Below are positions 42,656 to 52,200 of a DNA stretch of 64,000 nt, piece by piece. The DNA comes from Altibacter lentus (GTDB lineage: Bacteria > Bacteroidota > Bacteroidia > Flavobacteriales > Flavobacteriaceae). Position numbers and translations under genes: made by a program. The stretch is taken from positions 2,434,963 through 2,498,962 of the forward strand of contig NZ_KN050846.1 in assembly GCF_000746845.1 (NCBI RefSeq), given 5' to 3'. Each line of letters begins with the position of its first letter. The first letter of the stretch is position 1. Below the pieces are notes generated by a model, which worked only from the letters and a program-made list of their open reading frames with translations, had not been told where the DNA came from and did no database searches.

Positions 42656-42663
42656 CAAAATTA
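42656..42663 (-). promoter_or_regulatory. -7 promoter element (TAATTTTG)
   Basis: The minus strand has TAATTTTG (TAnnTTTG) eight bases before the HYC_CC_PP start codon, so the transcript would be nearly leaderless. No clear -33 element is seen. Confidence 0.4.
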
Positions 42664-42758
42664 CAAAAATTTAACATTTTTTATCGTGATTAACAGAATT
42701 TTAATTTTGCTCAGAAGAATAGAACTTAAGCTATCTAAATTTTGTTTTAATATTTTTT

Positions 42759-43973
42759 TCAGAAATTTACTACGCTTTCCAAGGCATCATCAGCTTCTTT
42801 ATGTATAAAATTAGCTTGATAATTTAATGTTGTCTTTAAATCGCTATGGCGGTATAGCTTCTGAAGCATTAAGGGGTGAATGGTATCACCAGCGATGTTA
42901 CCAAAAGTATGCCTCGCAATGTGCATAGTAACCTTCTTATCTATTTTTGCCTTTTTAGCAATAGACTTTAGATTATCATTAAATTTTTTGGTAGCTGTCT
43001 TTCTTTTGTTATAGATGTCTTTAGCGTCATCGAGATTCGCTTTTTTCAATTCAGGGAAAACAAAATCCGTTGGGTATCTCTTGTCGTCCCTGTAGTAGTC
43101 TAAAATTTTAAAAACTTTATCTGGTATTTTCAATGATAATAATTTCGAGTTTTTATTCATTCTATAATGTAGTCTGCCGTCATAAATATCGGACCACTTT
43201 GTCCATAGTACATCAGTAACTCGCATTCCTGCAAAATTGAAGCTGAAAAGCCAAACGTTTCTTGTGTGCATTTCAGCTAACGTTAAATTATCAAGAGCCT
43301 CTATAGCTCTTACTTCAATAATATTCAACCCAATTTTATTTGTTTCCGGAAATTTAATTTTAATCTTATCACCACCAAAAGGGTACAATTCCCTACTAAC
43401 AATTTTAAGCTTTATTGCCCTATTGAACAATAAGCGGATAAATACCAGTATATTCATTATTGACGTTTCAGCTAGAGAATGTTCAACTTTTAGATATATC
43501 ATCAATTTCTTCAGGAAACGCTCGTCGATTTCCTGAAAGGAAAGTTGTTTGGATTTATTGAATTTTAAGATATAAGTTACCAAAGCACTATCTGTGGATA
43601 GGCGGTTTAATTTTTCAGCAGCTTTCAATTCATTGAGATGCTCTTGGGCAAGTTCAAAAAAGGTAGAAGTATTACCCAATGCGTATAGCTCTTTTTTGAT
43701 TTGGTTTGCAGAAGCATCTTTGTGTTCTGATTGCAAATCAATAAGTGCTTTATTGGCATCAGAAAGTTCTTGTGATAACAACTTGTTTAAACTTTCTGCG
43801 TTTTGATTTGATTTTTTTACTCGAATGTTTTTTTCGTCCCAATCCTCTAAGTCGATATAATGACCAATATATTGGTATGTTGAGCGACGATTTTTTGTGA
43901 TACGAATAGCTAGTGGATATAGACCTTTACTGTTCGGTTTTTTGCGTAGTACTATTTTTGCATTTGACGACAT
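42759..43973 (-). CDS. Tyrosine site-specific integrase
   Basis: 404 residues of the Bacteroidota-type phage-integrase family: an arm-binding N-terminal region (MSSNAKIVLRKKPNSKGLYP), a SAM-like core-binding domain (about 105-200), and the catalytic domain. Visible catalytic residues: Arg near 250 (AGMRVTDVLW), Lys in NKNSKLLSLK, His351-x-x-Arg354 (HIARHTF), His376 (YRHSDLK) and nucleophile Tyr385. It sits at the right end of the island, 236 bases from the tRNA-Leu remnant, and catalyses integration/excision. Twin AGGTACAACA repeats just upstream are candidate arm sites. Confidence 0.95.
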   Translation of the reverse strand: MSSNAKIVLRKKPNSKGLYPLAIRITKNRRSTYQYIGHYIDLEDWDEKNIRVKKSNQNAESLNKLLSQELSDANKALIDLQSEHKDASANQIKKELYALGNTSTFFELAQEHLNELKAAEKLNRLSTDSALVTYILKFNKSKQLSFQEIDERFLKKLMIYLKVEHSLAETSIMNILVFIRLLFNRAIKLKIVSRELYPFGGDKIKIKFPETNKIGLNIIEVRAIEALDNLTLAEMHTRNVWLFSFNFAGMRVTDVLWTKWSDIYDGRLHYRMNKNSKLLSLKIPDKVFKILDYYRDDKRYPTDFVFPELKKANLDDAKDIYNKRKTATKKFNDNLKSIAKKAKIDKKVTMHIARHTFGNIAGDTIHPLMLQKLYRHSDLKTTLNYQANFIHKEADDALESVVNF

Positions 43974-44005
43974 AATTGACCTGTTTTGAGTACGAAAGTC
44001 AAATC

Positions 44006-44026
44006 AGGTACAACATAGGTACAACA
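44006..44026 (+). repeat. Twin AGGTACAACA direct repeat, copy 1
   Basis: Two AGGTACAACA units separated by one T. The same 21 bases recur at 44091-44111, giving four units between the integrase start and the attachment site. Confidence 0.75.
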
Positions 44027-44090
44027 TTGTATTTTGAGCTTAATTTTTGTTGTAAACTTTCGATAAAGATACAAATTTATTAGACTTTTT

Positions 44091-44111
44091 AGGTACAACA
44101 TAGGTACAACA
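44091..44111 (+). repeat. Twin AGGTACAACA direct repeat, copy 2
   Basis: Exact second copy, 85 bases downstream of the first and about 100 bases from the tRNA remnant. Likely integrase arm-type or excisionase sites. Confidence 0.75.
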
Positions 44112-44209
44112 AATGCTGAAATCAATTGATATTAGATGATATCAAAGAAAATGATGTTTTTTATAATCAATTGAAAATGAGTGACTTTGGTGTTATTTAG
44201 GCAAATGTA

Positions 44210-44266
44210 CGCTAGACTTAGGATCTGGTGCCGCAAGGTGTGGAGGTTCGAGTCCTCTCGCCCGCA
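44210..44266 (+). other. Attachment site: 3' remnant of tRNA-Leu(UAG)
   Basis: 57 bases matching the 3' part of tRNA-Leu. Anticodon arm CTAGA-CTTAGGA-TCTGG (anticodon UAG), variable arm TGCCGCAAGGTG, T arm GGAGG-TTCGAGT-CCTCT and acceptor strand CGCCCGCA. The D arm and the 5' acceptor strand (expected GCGGGCG) are missing, so it is not a functional tRNA. This is the duplicate left by integration into the gene. Confidence 0.85.
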
Positions 44267-44272
44267 CAAAGC

Positions 44273-44304
44273 AAAACCCTTCCGGCTAGGAAGGGTTTTT
44301 TTTT
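44273..44304 (+). terminator. Rho-independent terminator of the tRNA-Leu locus
   Basis: AAAACCCTTCC and GGAAGGGTTTT pair around GGCTA, followed by a run of T to 44304. It lies seven bases beyond the tRNA remnant and was probably the terminator of the original tRNA gene. Confidence 0.85.
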
Positions 44305-44476
44305 GGAAACAAGGAAGTGAAGAAGTTGGCGTCGGCCTTGGCCGGAATACATTTCTTTTATTGATACGAAGAGGAACTTATAAAGTTGCGACGCTTTTTT
44401 TAAAGTCACATGCCAGATACATCCTTATTCATTATCTTTGATTTATTAAATAATTAGTATACATAAACCAAACAAT

Positions 44477-44560
44477 ATGGGAGTAGGGAGTCTTGTAATA
44501 GCAACCATTGGATTGTGCTTTTTGATAGCGATCATCATCGAGGTTAAAGAACGTTTTTAA
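44477..44560 (+). CDS. Very small single-helix membrane protein (27 aa)
   Basis: ATG to TAA encodes MGVGSLVIATIGLCFLIAII followed by EVKERF: one hydrophobic helix with a charged tail. No family recognised. It is the first possible gene on the chromosomal side. Size makes it uncertain. Confidence 0.35.
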   Translation: MGVGSLVIATIGLCFLIAIIIEVKERF

Positions 44561-44587
44561 GAAGAGGAAGTCGTTCTTTTTAGTTTT

Positions 44588-44618
44588 AAAAAAAGAAGCT
44601 CCAGTTTTCACTGAAGCT
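44588..44618 (-). terminator. Rho-independent terminator (minus strand)
   Basis: The minus strand reads AGCTTCAGT-GAAA-ACTGGAGCT with one mismatch, then a U-rich tract (seven A's on the plus strand at 44588-44594). It would end transcripts from the endonuclease gene at 44886-45914. Confidence 0.6.
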
Positions 44619-44885
44619 CCTAGCCAATAGTAATCAAATTAAAATTTAAATTAATTGGTGTTGCTATGATATGACCTTGAAGAAAGGGCAGAAAAGGTGG
44701 TCACCGTAATTTTTTGGAGCTGGTGTTGATAGATAGCGCCAAAAAAATAATTGCGTATGAATGTTCTAAAGCCGCTAATTGAAATAGCTTTTGTAAGTAT
44801 CATTAACAATGGATTAGTTAGTGATATTAAAGTTACATATAATTTGAAAGCAATTTTGTACAATTAATCCCACAAGAATTCAAAC

Positions 44886-45914
44886 CTATTTTTCATCTAT
44901 AATCTCTTTGATCTCCTTTTTTTCGTCACCGTTCAATTTTGGATTTTTAGGCGGCTTCGCTCCATTCTTATGGTAGATCTCATAATACATGCCAAAATGG
45001 TCACTTCCAAAATTCGTTGTGCGTTCCATCTTTCCAACGAACAGATCTTTGGTGTGGAATAAATGATCTAACGGGAATCGCATAAAAAAGTAATGGGCGT
45101 GATACGTGGGAAAGAAACCACGACCTACCCGCGGATCGATCATTCCTGTCATTTTCTTAAAAAGACGCGTGGTTCGCGACCAAACAACATCATTCATGTC
45201 TCCGCAAACCACTACCGGTTTTTCGAACGAACGAATATATTCACCTACCAGCATTAATTCGGCATCTCGTTCTTTGGAAGTTTCATTCTCGGTTGGACTG
45301 GGTGGAGCGGGATGGAGACAGGCAAAGAATACAGACCTATTCTCACCTATCGAATATTCAAAAAAGATAGAAGGGACATCGTCTTCTACCAAATAGTTCA
45401 CCTTTATTTTGTGCAGTTCTTTCTTACTGTAGAGATGCATGCCGTAGTAGTTCTCCTTAGGAAGCTTCACCGAATAGGGATAAGCACCTTCAATTTCGTC
45501 CAATCGTTTTTCCCATGCGTCGTTGGTTTCCATTGCCAGGACCAAGTCGGGATCGTATTTATCCACAAGTGAAATGAATTTCTCGCAATGTTTGTTATCC
45601 TGGAGCACATTAGCGGCAAGAATAGAAACACAGCCATCATTTGGAAAGTGCGGTTTCTTTCTTGGATACCAGGAACTATAAGGATAGACTTTTACAAATT
45701 GATAGATCATACTTCCCATGAGTGCTGCGGTCAGTACCCAGTCCAACACCGAGAATTTTTCTTGAAAATAAAACAAACACCCCAATAATACCCCTTGAAT
45801 GAAAAGGGATTGTAGCCTTACAAAATCCGGGGTTCTAAAAAACCAATGGGGATGCTCTGTGGCCGGAAGAAATGGCGAAGCAATGAATAGAACACAAAGA
45901 ATGTATAAAACCAT
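44886..45914 (-). CDS. Endonuclease/exonuclease/phosphatase-fold membrane protein
   Basis: 342 residues. Three short N-terminal hydrophobic helices (about 1-20, 35-50 and 57-72) precede an EEP catalytic domain. Landmarks: ILAANVLQDNK (Asn), DLVLAMETND (Glu), CLHPAPPSP (His), VVCGDMNDVVWS (Asp/Asn) and a C-terminal SDHFGMYYEI (Asp-His pair). Such proteins cleave phosphodiesters in nucleic acids or lipids. The membrane anchor suggests an outward-facing or envelope role. Substrate unknown. The tail is Lys/Glu-rich. Confidence 0.88.
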   Translation of the reverse strand: MVLYILCVLFIASPFLPATEHPHWFFRTPDFVRLQSLFIQGVLLGCLFYFQEKFSVLDWVLTAALMGSMIYQFVKVYPYSSWYPRKKPHFPNDGCVSILAANVLQDNKHCEKFISLVDKYDPDLVLAMETNDAWEKRLDEIEGAYPYSVKLPKENYYGMHLYSKKELHKIKVNYLVEDDVPSIFFEYSIGENRSVFFACLHPAPPSPTENETSKERDAELMLVGEYIRSFEKPVVVCGDMNDVVWSRTTRLFKKMTGMIDPRVGRGFFPTYHAHYFFMRFPLDHLFHTKDLFVGKMERTTNFGSDHFGMYYEIYHKNGAKPPKNPKLNGDEKKEIKEIIDEK

Positions 45915-46015
45915 AGTCTATAAAATTAGAATATTTTATGATGTATCACCTTTATTTAAGATGGATTTGTTATTTAAATGCCTCAGGTTTTCTATTCAGA
46001 CTCTTTTAAAAAGGG

Positions 46016-46023
46016 TATTTTTG
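46016..46023 (+). promoter_or_regulatory. -7 promoter element (TATTTTTG)
   Basis: Fits TAnnTTTG, 28 bases before the decarboxylase ATG, in the divergent region with the endonuclease-like gene. No good -33 element seen. Confidence 0.45.
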
Positions 46024-46051
46024 CACCACAAATAAAAGATGTTCTATTCTA

Positions 46052-47488
46052 ATGTTAAAGACCGAAGCTACTCTCGAGATATCAAAAGAAGCCATGACCC
46101 GTTACGGGTATAAGGTGGTTGATGCCATCGTTGCCCATTTCGATACGCAAAACAGCAAACTTCCTGTTGCCAGCGCTACCCGAGAAGAGATGGACCGTCT
46201 CTTTTCTGAAGCAGCGCCCGAAAGAGGTATGGATCCCGATAATGTCCTACAATTTGTGCTCGATGAGGTAATGACAAAGAGCAACGTTGTTTCGCATCCC
46301 AGATCGTATTCTTTCGTACCGGGACCCAGTAATTATATAAGTGCAATGGCAGATTCGCTTGCGTCCGGTTTCAATATTTTTTCGGGGGGTTGGGCTGCTT
46401 CGCCCGCTGCCGCCGAATTAGAGATCGTAACTATGAACTGGCTGCTCAAATTATTCGGATTTCCCGTTAAACGGGGAGGTGGTATTTTTACGAGTGGCGG
46501 CTCCATGGCGAACCTTACGGCTATCATCACAGCCCGTAAAGTGAAATGTGGGGATGATTTTTCGAAAGCGGTCATCTATTTGTCAGATCAAGCACATTCG
46601 TCCAACATTAAAGCGATCCGTTCGGCGGGTTTTAAGAAGGAACAAATAAGGGTCATTCCAACCGATTCAGAATTCAAGTTCGCTCTTAACAAATTAAAGA
46701 ATGCCATTGCCAGAGACGTCCTAGAAGGGTTGCAGCCTTTCTGTCTCATCGCTACAGCGGGTACGACCAATACCGGTACGGTCGATCAACTTTCGGAATT
46801 GGCCACCATCTGTAAAAAGGAAAAAATATGGTTCCATATTGACGGTGCTTACGGTGCGGCCGCGATCTTATCTAAGAACGGAAAGCAACTTCTTAAAGGG
46901 ATCGAAAAAGCCGATTCCCTTACGGTCGACCCCCACAAATGGTTCTTTCAGCCGTATGAGATCGGATGTTTACTGGTTAGAAATCACCAGTGGTTAAAAG
47001 GTACATTTACCGAAAAACCCGAATATCTTCGTGATATTGAAGGTAATACTTCCGAAATTAACTTTTACGACCATGGTATTGAACTTACGCGCCGGTTCCG
47101 CGCCTTAAAATTCTATATGTCCATTAAAACCTTCGGTTTGAGGACGTTCAGGAAAGCGATCACGTACAATATTCAACTGGCAGAAGCTACCGAAACCGTA
47201 TTGCGAAAGAGCAGTCACTGGGAAGTGATATCGCCGGCAACACTTGCGGTCATCAACTTCCGTTTCAATCCTATTGGCAACAGACTTTCAGAAAAGAAAC
47301 TCGATGCCCTTAATCAGTATATTTCAAAGCAAGTAGTGGACTCGAAGCAAGCATTGTTGGTAACCACTGTGCTTAATGGGCAAGTGGTGCTACGGATGTG
47401 CTTGATCAATCCCCGAACCACGATACAGGATATTAAAGAAACGCTGGTACTGTGTGAGTCCTTTGCTGCTGAAAAATTCACGCTTTGA
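46052..47488 (+). CDS. PLP-dependent group II amino-acid decarboxylase
   Basis: 478 residues, the size of aromatic-L-amino-acid or diaminobutyrate decarboxylases. Key parts: FTSGGSMANLTAIITARKVK (about 150-169, cofactor phosphate binding), HIDGAYGAAAIL (Asp for the pyridine nitrogen) and VDPHKWFFQPYEIG with the Schiff-base lysine at Lys296. It converts an amino acid to an amine plus CO2; the substrate is not set by sequence alone. Its TGA overlaps the TTG start of the following flavoprotein, suggesting translational coupling. Confidence 0.92.
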   Translation: MLKTEATLEISKEAMTRYGYKVVDAIVAHFDTQNSKLPVASATREEMDRLFSEAAPERGMDPDNVLQFVLDEVMTKSNVVSHPRSYSFVPGPSNYISAMADSLASGFNIFSGGWAASPAAAELEIVTMNWLLKLFGFPVKRGGGIFTSGGSMANLTAIITARKVKCGDDFSKAVIYLSDQAHSSNIKAIRSAGFKKEQIRVIPTDSEFKFALNKLKNAIARDVLEGLQPFCLIATAGTTNTGTVDQLSELATICKKEKIWFHIDGAYGAAAILSKNGKQLLKGIEKADSLTVDPHKWFFQPYEIGCLLVRNHQWLKGTFTEKPEYLRDIEGNTSEINFYDHGIELTRRFRALKFYMSIKTFGLRTFRKAITYNIQLAEATETVLRKSSHWEVISPATLAVINFRFNPIGNRLSEKKLDALNQYISKQVVDSKQALLVTTVLNGQVVLRMCLINPRTTIQDIKETLVLCESFAAEKFTL

Positions 47489-48702
47489 ACACAGCCGATA
47501 TTTTAATATTGGGCGGGGGAGCCGCGGGATTCTTTACGGCGATCAATGCGGCTGAAGCAAATCCGGGGTCACGCATTATCATTCTGGAACGAGGAAAGGA
47601 AGTGCTTACCAAGGTCAAGGTTTCCGGCGGAGGGCGTTGTAATGTGACCCATGCCGAATTCGATCCGAAAGAACTAACGATGCATTATCCCAGAGGAGAG
47701 AAGGAACTTCTGGGTCCTTTTCACCATTTTATGACAGGCGATACCATTGCTTGGTTTGCAGAGCGAGGGATTGCGTTAAAGACCGAGTCGGATGGCCGCA
47801 TGTTTCCAGAAAGTGATTCTTCTCAAACCATTATTGATTGTTTTCTTTCTGAAGCGGATCGCTTGGGGATATCAGTGTTGCGAAACCATTCTGTGAAGAG
47901 TATACAGAAAAAGAGTGAAGCTTGGTTAGTTGTAACCACAGAAGGAAACTTTACAGCCCAAAAGGTCGTGGTGGCAACCGGAAGCAATACAAAGATGTGG
48001 AAACTGTTGGAAAATCTAAATCACAGCATTGTGGCGCCGGTACCTTCTTTATTCACCTTTAACATCAAGGACATTCGCATTGATGGTTTACAAGGCGTTG
48101 CAACTCCTGCCCATATTAGTGTTTTAGGCGAGCAGCACGAAATAATACTGGAAAGTGAAGGCCCGCTATTAATCACACACTGGGGCATGAGCGGGCCGGC
48201 CGTTTTAAAACTTTCTGCCTGGGGTGCGAGATTACTTGCACCTATGAACTATGCGTTTACTATTCAAGTGAATTGGTTGGCCGGGCTATCTTTCGAAACT
48301 ACCATGGAGGATCTAAAATCTTTAAAAAAGTCCCTCAATAAAAAGCTGGTAGCATCACATGCACAGTTCGAACTGCCAAAGCGTCTTTGGCAGCGACTGG
48401 TAGAGACATCCGGCATTTTGGAGGCCCATACGTGGGCGGAGATCACGGGAGAGCAGCTTACAGAGCTTGCCCGGCAACTTACACTAGGGACGTTTGAAGT
48501 AAACGGGAAAAGCACCTTTAAAGAAGAATTTGTTACCGCCGGGGGTATCGATCTTAAAGAAGTGAACTTCAAAACATTTGAAAGCAGACTCCACGAGGGT
48601 CTGTTCTTTGCGGGAGAGGTGCTTAATATTGACGCGATCACCGGGGGATTTAACTTTCAGAACGCATGGACAGGAGGTTATATCGTGGCACGATCCCTCT
48701 AA
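47485..48702 (+). CDS. BaiN/HI0933-like NAD(P)/FAD-dependent oxidoreductase
   Basis: 405 residues from a TTG start that overlaps the decarboxylase stop (TTGA). The start is decisive because the FAD-binding ILGGGAAGFFTAINAAEANP begins at residue 7. Other family marks: KVKVSGGGRCNVTH, VVVATGSNTKMWKLLE, HWGMSGPAVLKLSAWG and the closing FFAGEVLNIDAITGGFNFQN. This family (YhiN, HI0933, BaiN/RdsA) comprises flavoproteins of mostly unknown substrate. Located in an operon with the decarboxylase. Confidence 0.92.
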   Translation: MNTADILILGGGAAGFFTAINAAEANPGSRIIILERGKEVLTKVKVSGGGRCNVTHAEFDPKELTMHYPRGEKELLGPFHHFMTGDTIAWFAERGIALKTESDGRMFPESDSSQTIIDCFLSEADRLGISVLRNHSVKSIQKKSEAWLVVTTEGNFTAQKVVVATGSNTKMWKLLENLNHSIVAPVPSLFTFNIKDIRIDGLQGVATPAHISVLGEQHEIILESEGPLLITHWGMSGPAVLKLSAWGARLLAPMNYAFTIQVNWLAGLSFETTMEDLKSLKKSLNKKLVASHAQFELPKRLWQRLVETSGILEAHTWAEITGEQLTELARQLTLGTFEVNGKSTFKEEFVTAGGIDLKEVNFKTFESRLHEGLFFAGEVLNIDAITGGFNFQNAWTGGYIVARSL

Positions 48703-48776
48703 AACTTTTTTCAAACGAGGTATCACTTTAATTTACTTTTAACACATTTCCTCTTTCCTTAGATTTACATTTATGC

Positions 48777-49187
48777 ATGAAATTTTTAATGGTCATCTAT
48801 ATGGCTTTCACCTTTAATGCGTTCGCTCAACATCTTGATAAACATCAATGGAGCGACAGACTTATCCTTGTCTTCTCACCCACGTCAAATGATCCGATGG
48901 CACTGGAACAACTCCAAGAGTTACAAAACAAAAAAGACGGACTAACAGAGCGAAAAATTTTTATCTATCATATTTTCGACAATGGCTATCGCTCCAATTT
49001 TTCTACCGAAAGTAGGACACCTCCGGCGCAATTGGAGGTTGAGGATCGTTTTAAAGTGATGTTAGTGGGCTTGGACGGCAGCGAAAAGTTTAGCGCAGAT
49101 GCCCCTCAAAAGGCTGATGTATTTCTCGATTTGATCGACGCCATGCCTATGCGGCAAGCAGAACTTAAGAACAACGAGGAAGAATAA
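48777..49187 (+). CDS. Secreted DUF4174 protein
   Basis: 136 residues. Short signal peptide (MKFLMVIYMAFTFNAFAQ), then the DUF4174 core: HQWSDRLILVFSPTSNDPMA, an IYHIFDNG strand and FKVMLVGLDGSEKF. DUF4174 has a thioredoxin-like topology without a catalytic Cys pair. The function is unknown. The C-terminus is Glu-rich. It converges with the CHAT protein gene, 32 bases away. Confidence 0.82.
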   Translation: MKFLMVIYMAFTFNAFAQHLDKHQWSDRLILVFSPTSNDPMALEQLQELQNKKDGLTERKIFIYHIFDNGYRSNFSTESRTPPAQLEVEDRFKVMLVGLDGSEKFSADAPQKADVFLDLIDAMPMRQAELKNNEEE

Positions 49188-49219
49188 TAGCGGGGGGCTT
49201 GTTCTTTTATAGCTAAGTT

Positions 49220-52200
49220 TCAACGAGACGATAAGGAAGATGTTTTTCTTCTTATTAGAAATAAAAACAAAATCACACATAGAATAAAAATAGCGATAGC
49301 CCAATACCACCATGGCATTCCTGTTTCCAGTTCTAACGGTAAAGTATCGCCCATAAGTACTAATCCGGCCCAGTATTGCGGCGCTATCTCCCTTCCTTTT
49401 GCAGAAGCAAGGTAATGAAGTTTTGCTTGTTGCAGTGCTTCATCCTTTGGCATTCCCTTGGCGAGATTATCATAAAAGTAGGATACTATTTCGGCACTGG
49501 ATTTCTCATCGATTTTCCATAAGCTAGTCAAGATACTTTCACTGCCCGCATATGTAAACGCATGAGCTAATGAGATCATCCCTTCGCCGGCCTGATAGGT
49601 AGGTTTTCCGGTCTCACAAGCTGTAAGTATAGCCAATTGAGAGGACAAGTCTTGATTGTAAATCTCATAGGTGTAGAGAAAATTATCGTTTGGGTTTTCC
49701 TCTGAAAGGTTTTTTGCAAAGATCAAACGTGAGAGTTCAGGGCTCACATTATTGGATTCTGCATGAGTGCCAATATGGATCACTTTATGTTCCTTGGCAT
49801 TTTTAGTAAAGAAATGCTTCGATGCCTTTTCATTAAGAAACAAAGAACCATCAAAAATTCTTGAATAATTTTTAGCTACGTCTATACTAAAAGGTTGGGG
49901 AAGTAAGGTTAGGTAGTTTTGATCTAATGAAACAGAATCTGTCACGGCAATTTTATAATCATTTTTCATTTTTTCTGAAAATTCCGGGGCAAAGGCAACG
50001 AAATTCTTTGAATATACGTTGATCTTAGTATTGTACTGATTTTGCGTCAATAAGCTGAAATTATACGAAATACTGTGTTTGGACAAGAGACTGTTGGTCG
50101 CCAGATCACTAAATGCGTGTATGGGAGTAGGGGTGAGCAATTCGAAACTTAGATTGAATAGCTCTCGGTCAGGAATGATAATAATCTTTTTTGTAGTGAT
50201 CGTTTTAGCAAAAGGATCCCATAACTGTTGATAGAGTTCGTGTAGTTTTGTACTAATCTTGTTGACGTTAAAATCGTTATGGATGAGTTGAGGGATGTAA
50301 TCTTTCACAGTATGGAAGTCTAAGGCGTATAAATTCTTTTCAGAAGAAGAAACGACAAAAGCGTACAGGTTTTCTTCTATAAAAAAGTAGCGTACCACCG
50401 TGGCGTTGTTTGGGATGTTTTGTTGCAGATTTCCCAATTCTTCTTCAATAGTAGCATAACGCATCTTATAATATTTAGGATAGTCGCTTTTAAGCGAATC
50501 TAAAAACACTTCCCAAGCTGATGATGCTTCAAAGAATGTATTGAAACTAGCATTCTCTGTGGGTGAGAGAGCAACAGACATAGCTTTTTTCAAGGTGTGT
50601 TCCCTTTGTATGATGTCCGCGGGAATTTTAGAGAATGCCAAATTATTCCTAATATTGAGTCTGGCCCGTATCCGGTTGTAAATGCTGGATTCATGAATCC
50701 TGATAAGATCATCGAGATATTGTTCTTTATTTGTTAAATGAAATAGATCCAACCTAAGTTGCTTAGCAAAATTGAAAAGTTCGTTGTTGTCATCCATAAG
50801 TATCTCCAGATCTTCTGGAGTTTTTATTAAGGTCTTTCTTCGCTCCAGGATACTTAGCCCGGTTTCGATTTGTAACAAGAGATCTTTTAAAAATGATTCG
50901 GTCTTATTAGGTTGAAGCTGGTAGTGCGATTGAGCATTTACCAAAAGTGTTCGAGGTTTTATAAATTCTATCTGTATCGAATCTGCAAGAGATCTTGAAG
51001 TAAAATCTTTGGAGTCAAAAAAGGAAAGTGCCTCTTTGCTGTATTTTAAAGACCGATCAAAGTTCTTTAACCCGAAATGGACATCGGCCATATTTTGAAT
51101 GTGGTGAAAATGAATAAGATCGTTTTGAAAAGCCTTTCTTTTTGTGAATTCATATCCTGTAGTTGCCAGTTGGAGACCTTTTTCGGCATCTCCCGTTTTG
51201 GTATAAAACAAAGACATTGTTTTCAAATTCTCCAGATAATCTTTAGAATAGTTGCCATCAAAGTCTCGCATGTACAACGCTTCGCTTTTTTGGTACATTG
51301 AACGTGCGTTGTCCCAATCCATGGTGGCTTCATATATGGAGGCTCGTAGGCCCAGTGTATAACTGTGCAAAAGTGTATAATTAGCAGGATTTTGTTCAAT
51401 GACCGTCAAGGCCATGTCGGCGTATAGACCTGCCTGTTCATAATTTTTCGCGCTTAAATGACCATGACTCAAGATCGCAAGGGAGAAAACAACATTCGGG
51501 TCGTCATCATCGAACAACTTTAATTTTTCGCGATAACTGTACGTCAATATTTCCACGGCGCGATTGTATTCTCCCAATCCATGATAGAACGTACCTAGAT
51601 TGTCAATTGTTGAGAGACGGAATTGCCGTGCACGTATTTTTTTTGATTCGTCTTTAGAGACAGCAATAAACTTTTGATAATTTAAAATGGCTTTTTTGAC
51701 ATACTCCATCGCTTCTTGGGTATTCCCTGTATTCTGTAGATTTAATGAGATGTTGTTATTCACAAGAGCTTTCCAATAATCTCGATTTACTTCTGTGCTG
51801 TCCATTTTATCAAGCGTAAACAACGCATTCTTATAATAATATGTAGAACTATCTAACTGGGTAATATTAGCGTAATATCGTCCCATGGAGTTGAAGATAT
51901 TATGTTTTTCCTGAAGATTTCTGCCAGGAATAGACATTATTAATCGCTTTGATTCAAGCAGATATTTTTTTGCTTCCCCAGCATTACCAAGATTCAAATA
52001 ATTCGTTCCAATATTGTAATGTATCCTTGAAAGTAGAACGCTGTCATCTGTTCTTGAACGAGTCGCATATTCTAAGGCCTCCATGGAGGTTTTGAGCGCC
52101 ATATCGATTTGTCTGGAGGTATAATAAAGGTTGCTAATTTGTAGAATAGCCTTTGCAGCAACCGTATTATTTGAAGACCCTATCACTTTTTGAGCAAGAG

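Larger units (their letters stand above)
1..44266. mobile_element. tRNA-Leu-integrated metal/sulfur resistance genomic island (right part)
   Basis: The right boundary is the 3' remnant of a tRNA-Leu at 44210-44266, preceded by a tyrosine integrase. Everything to the left is a one-direction (minus) set of metal-efflux, copper and sulfide genes. Everything to the right is mixed-orientation housekeeping and secreted-protein genes. The left end is outside the window. Because the retained tRNA piece is the 3' part on the plus strand, the intact tRNA-Leu should lie at the left end. No conjugation or mobilisation genes are visible here, so whether this is an ICE or a simpler integrative element cannot be decided. 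Confidence 0.8.

Noticed and set aside
44210-44266. Functional tRNA-Leu gene
   Set aside because: The D arm and 5' acceptor strand are missing, so only the 3' remnant is present.
44651-44863. 70-codon minus-strand frame between the endonuclease gene and its terminator
   Set aside because: No signal, domain or composition typical of a gene; probably 3' untranslated region read as a frame.
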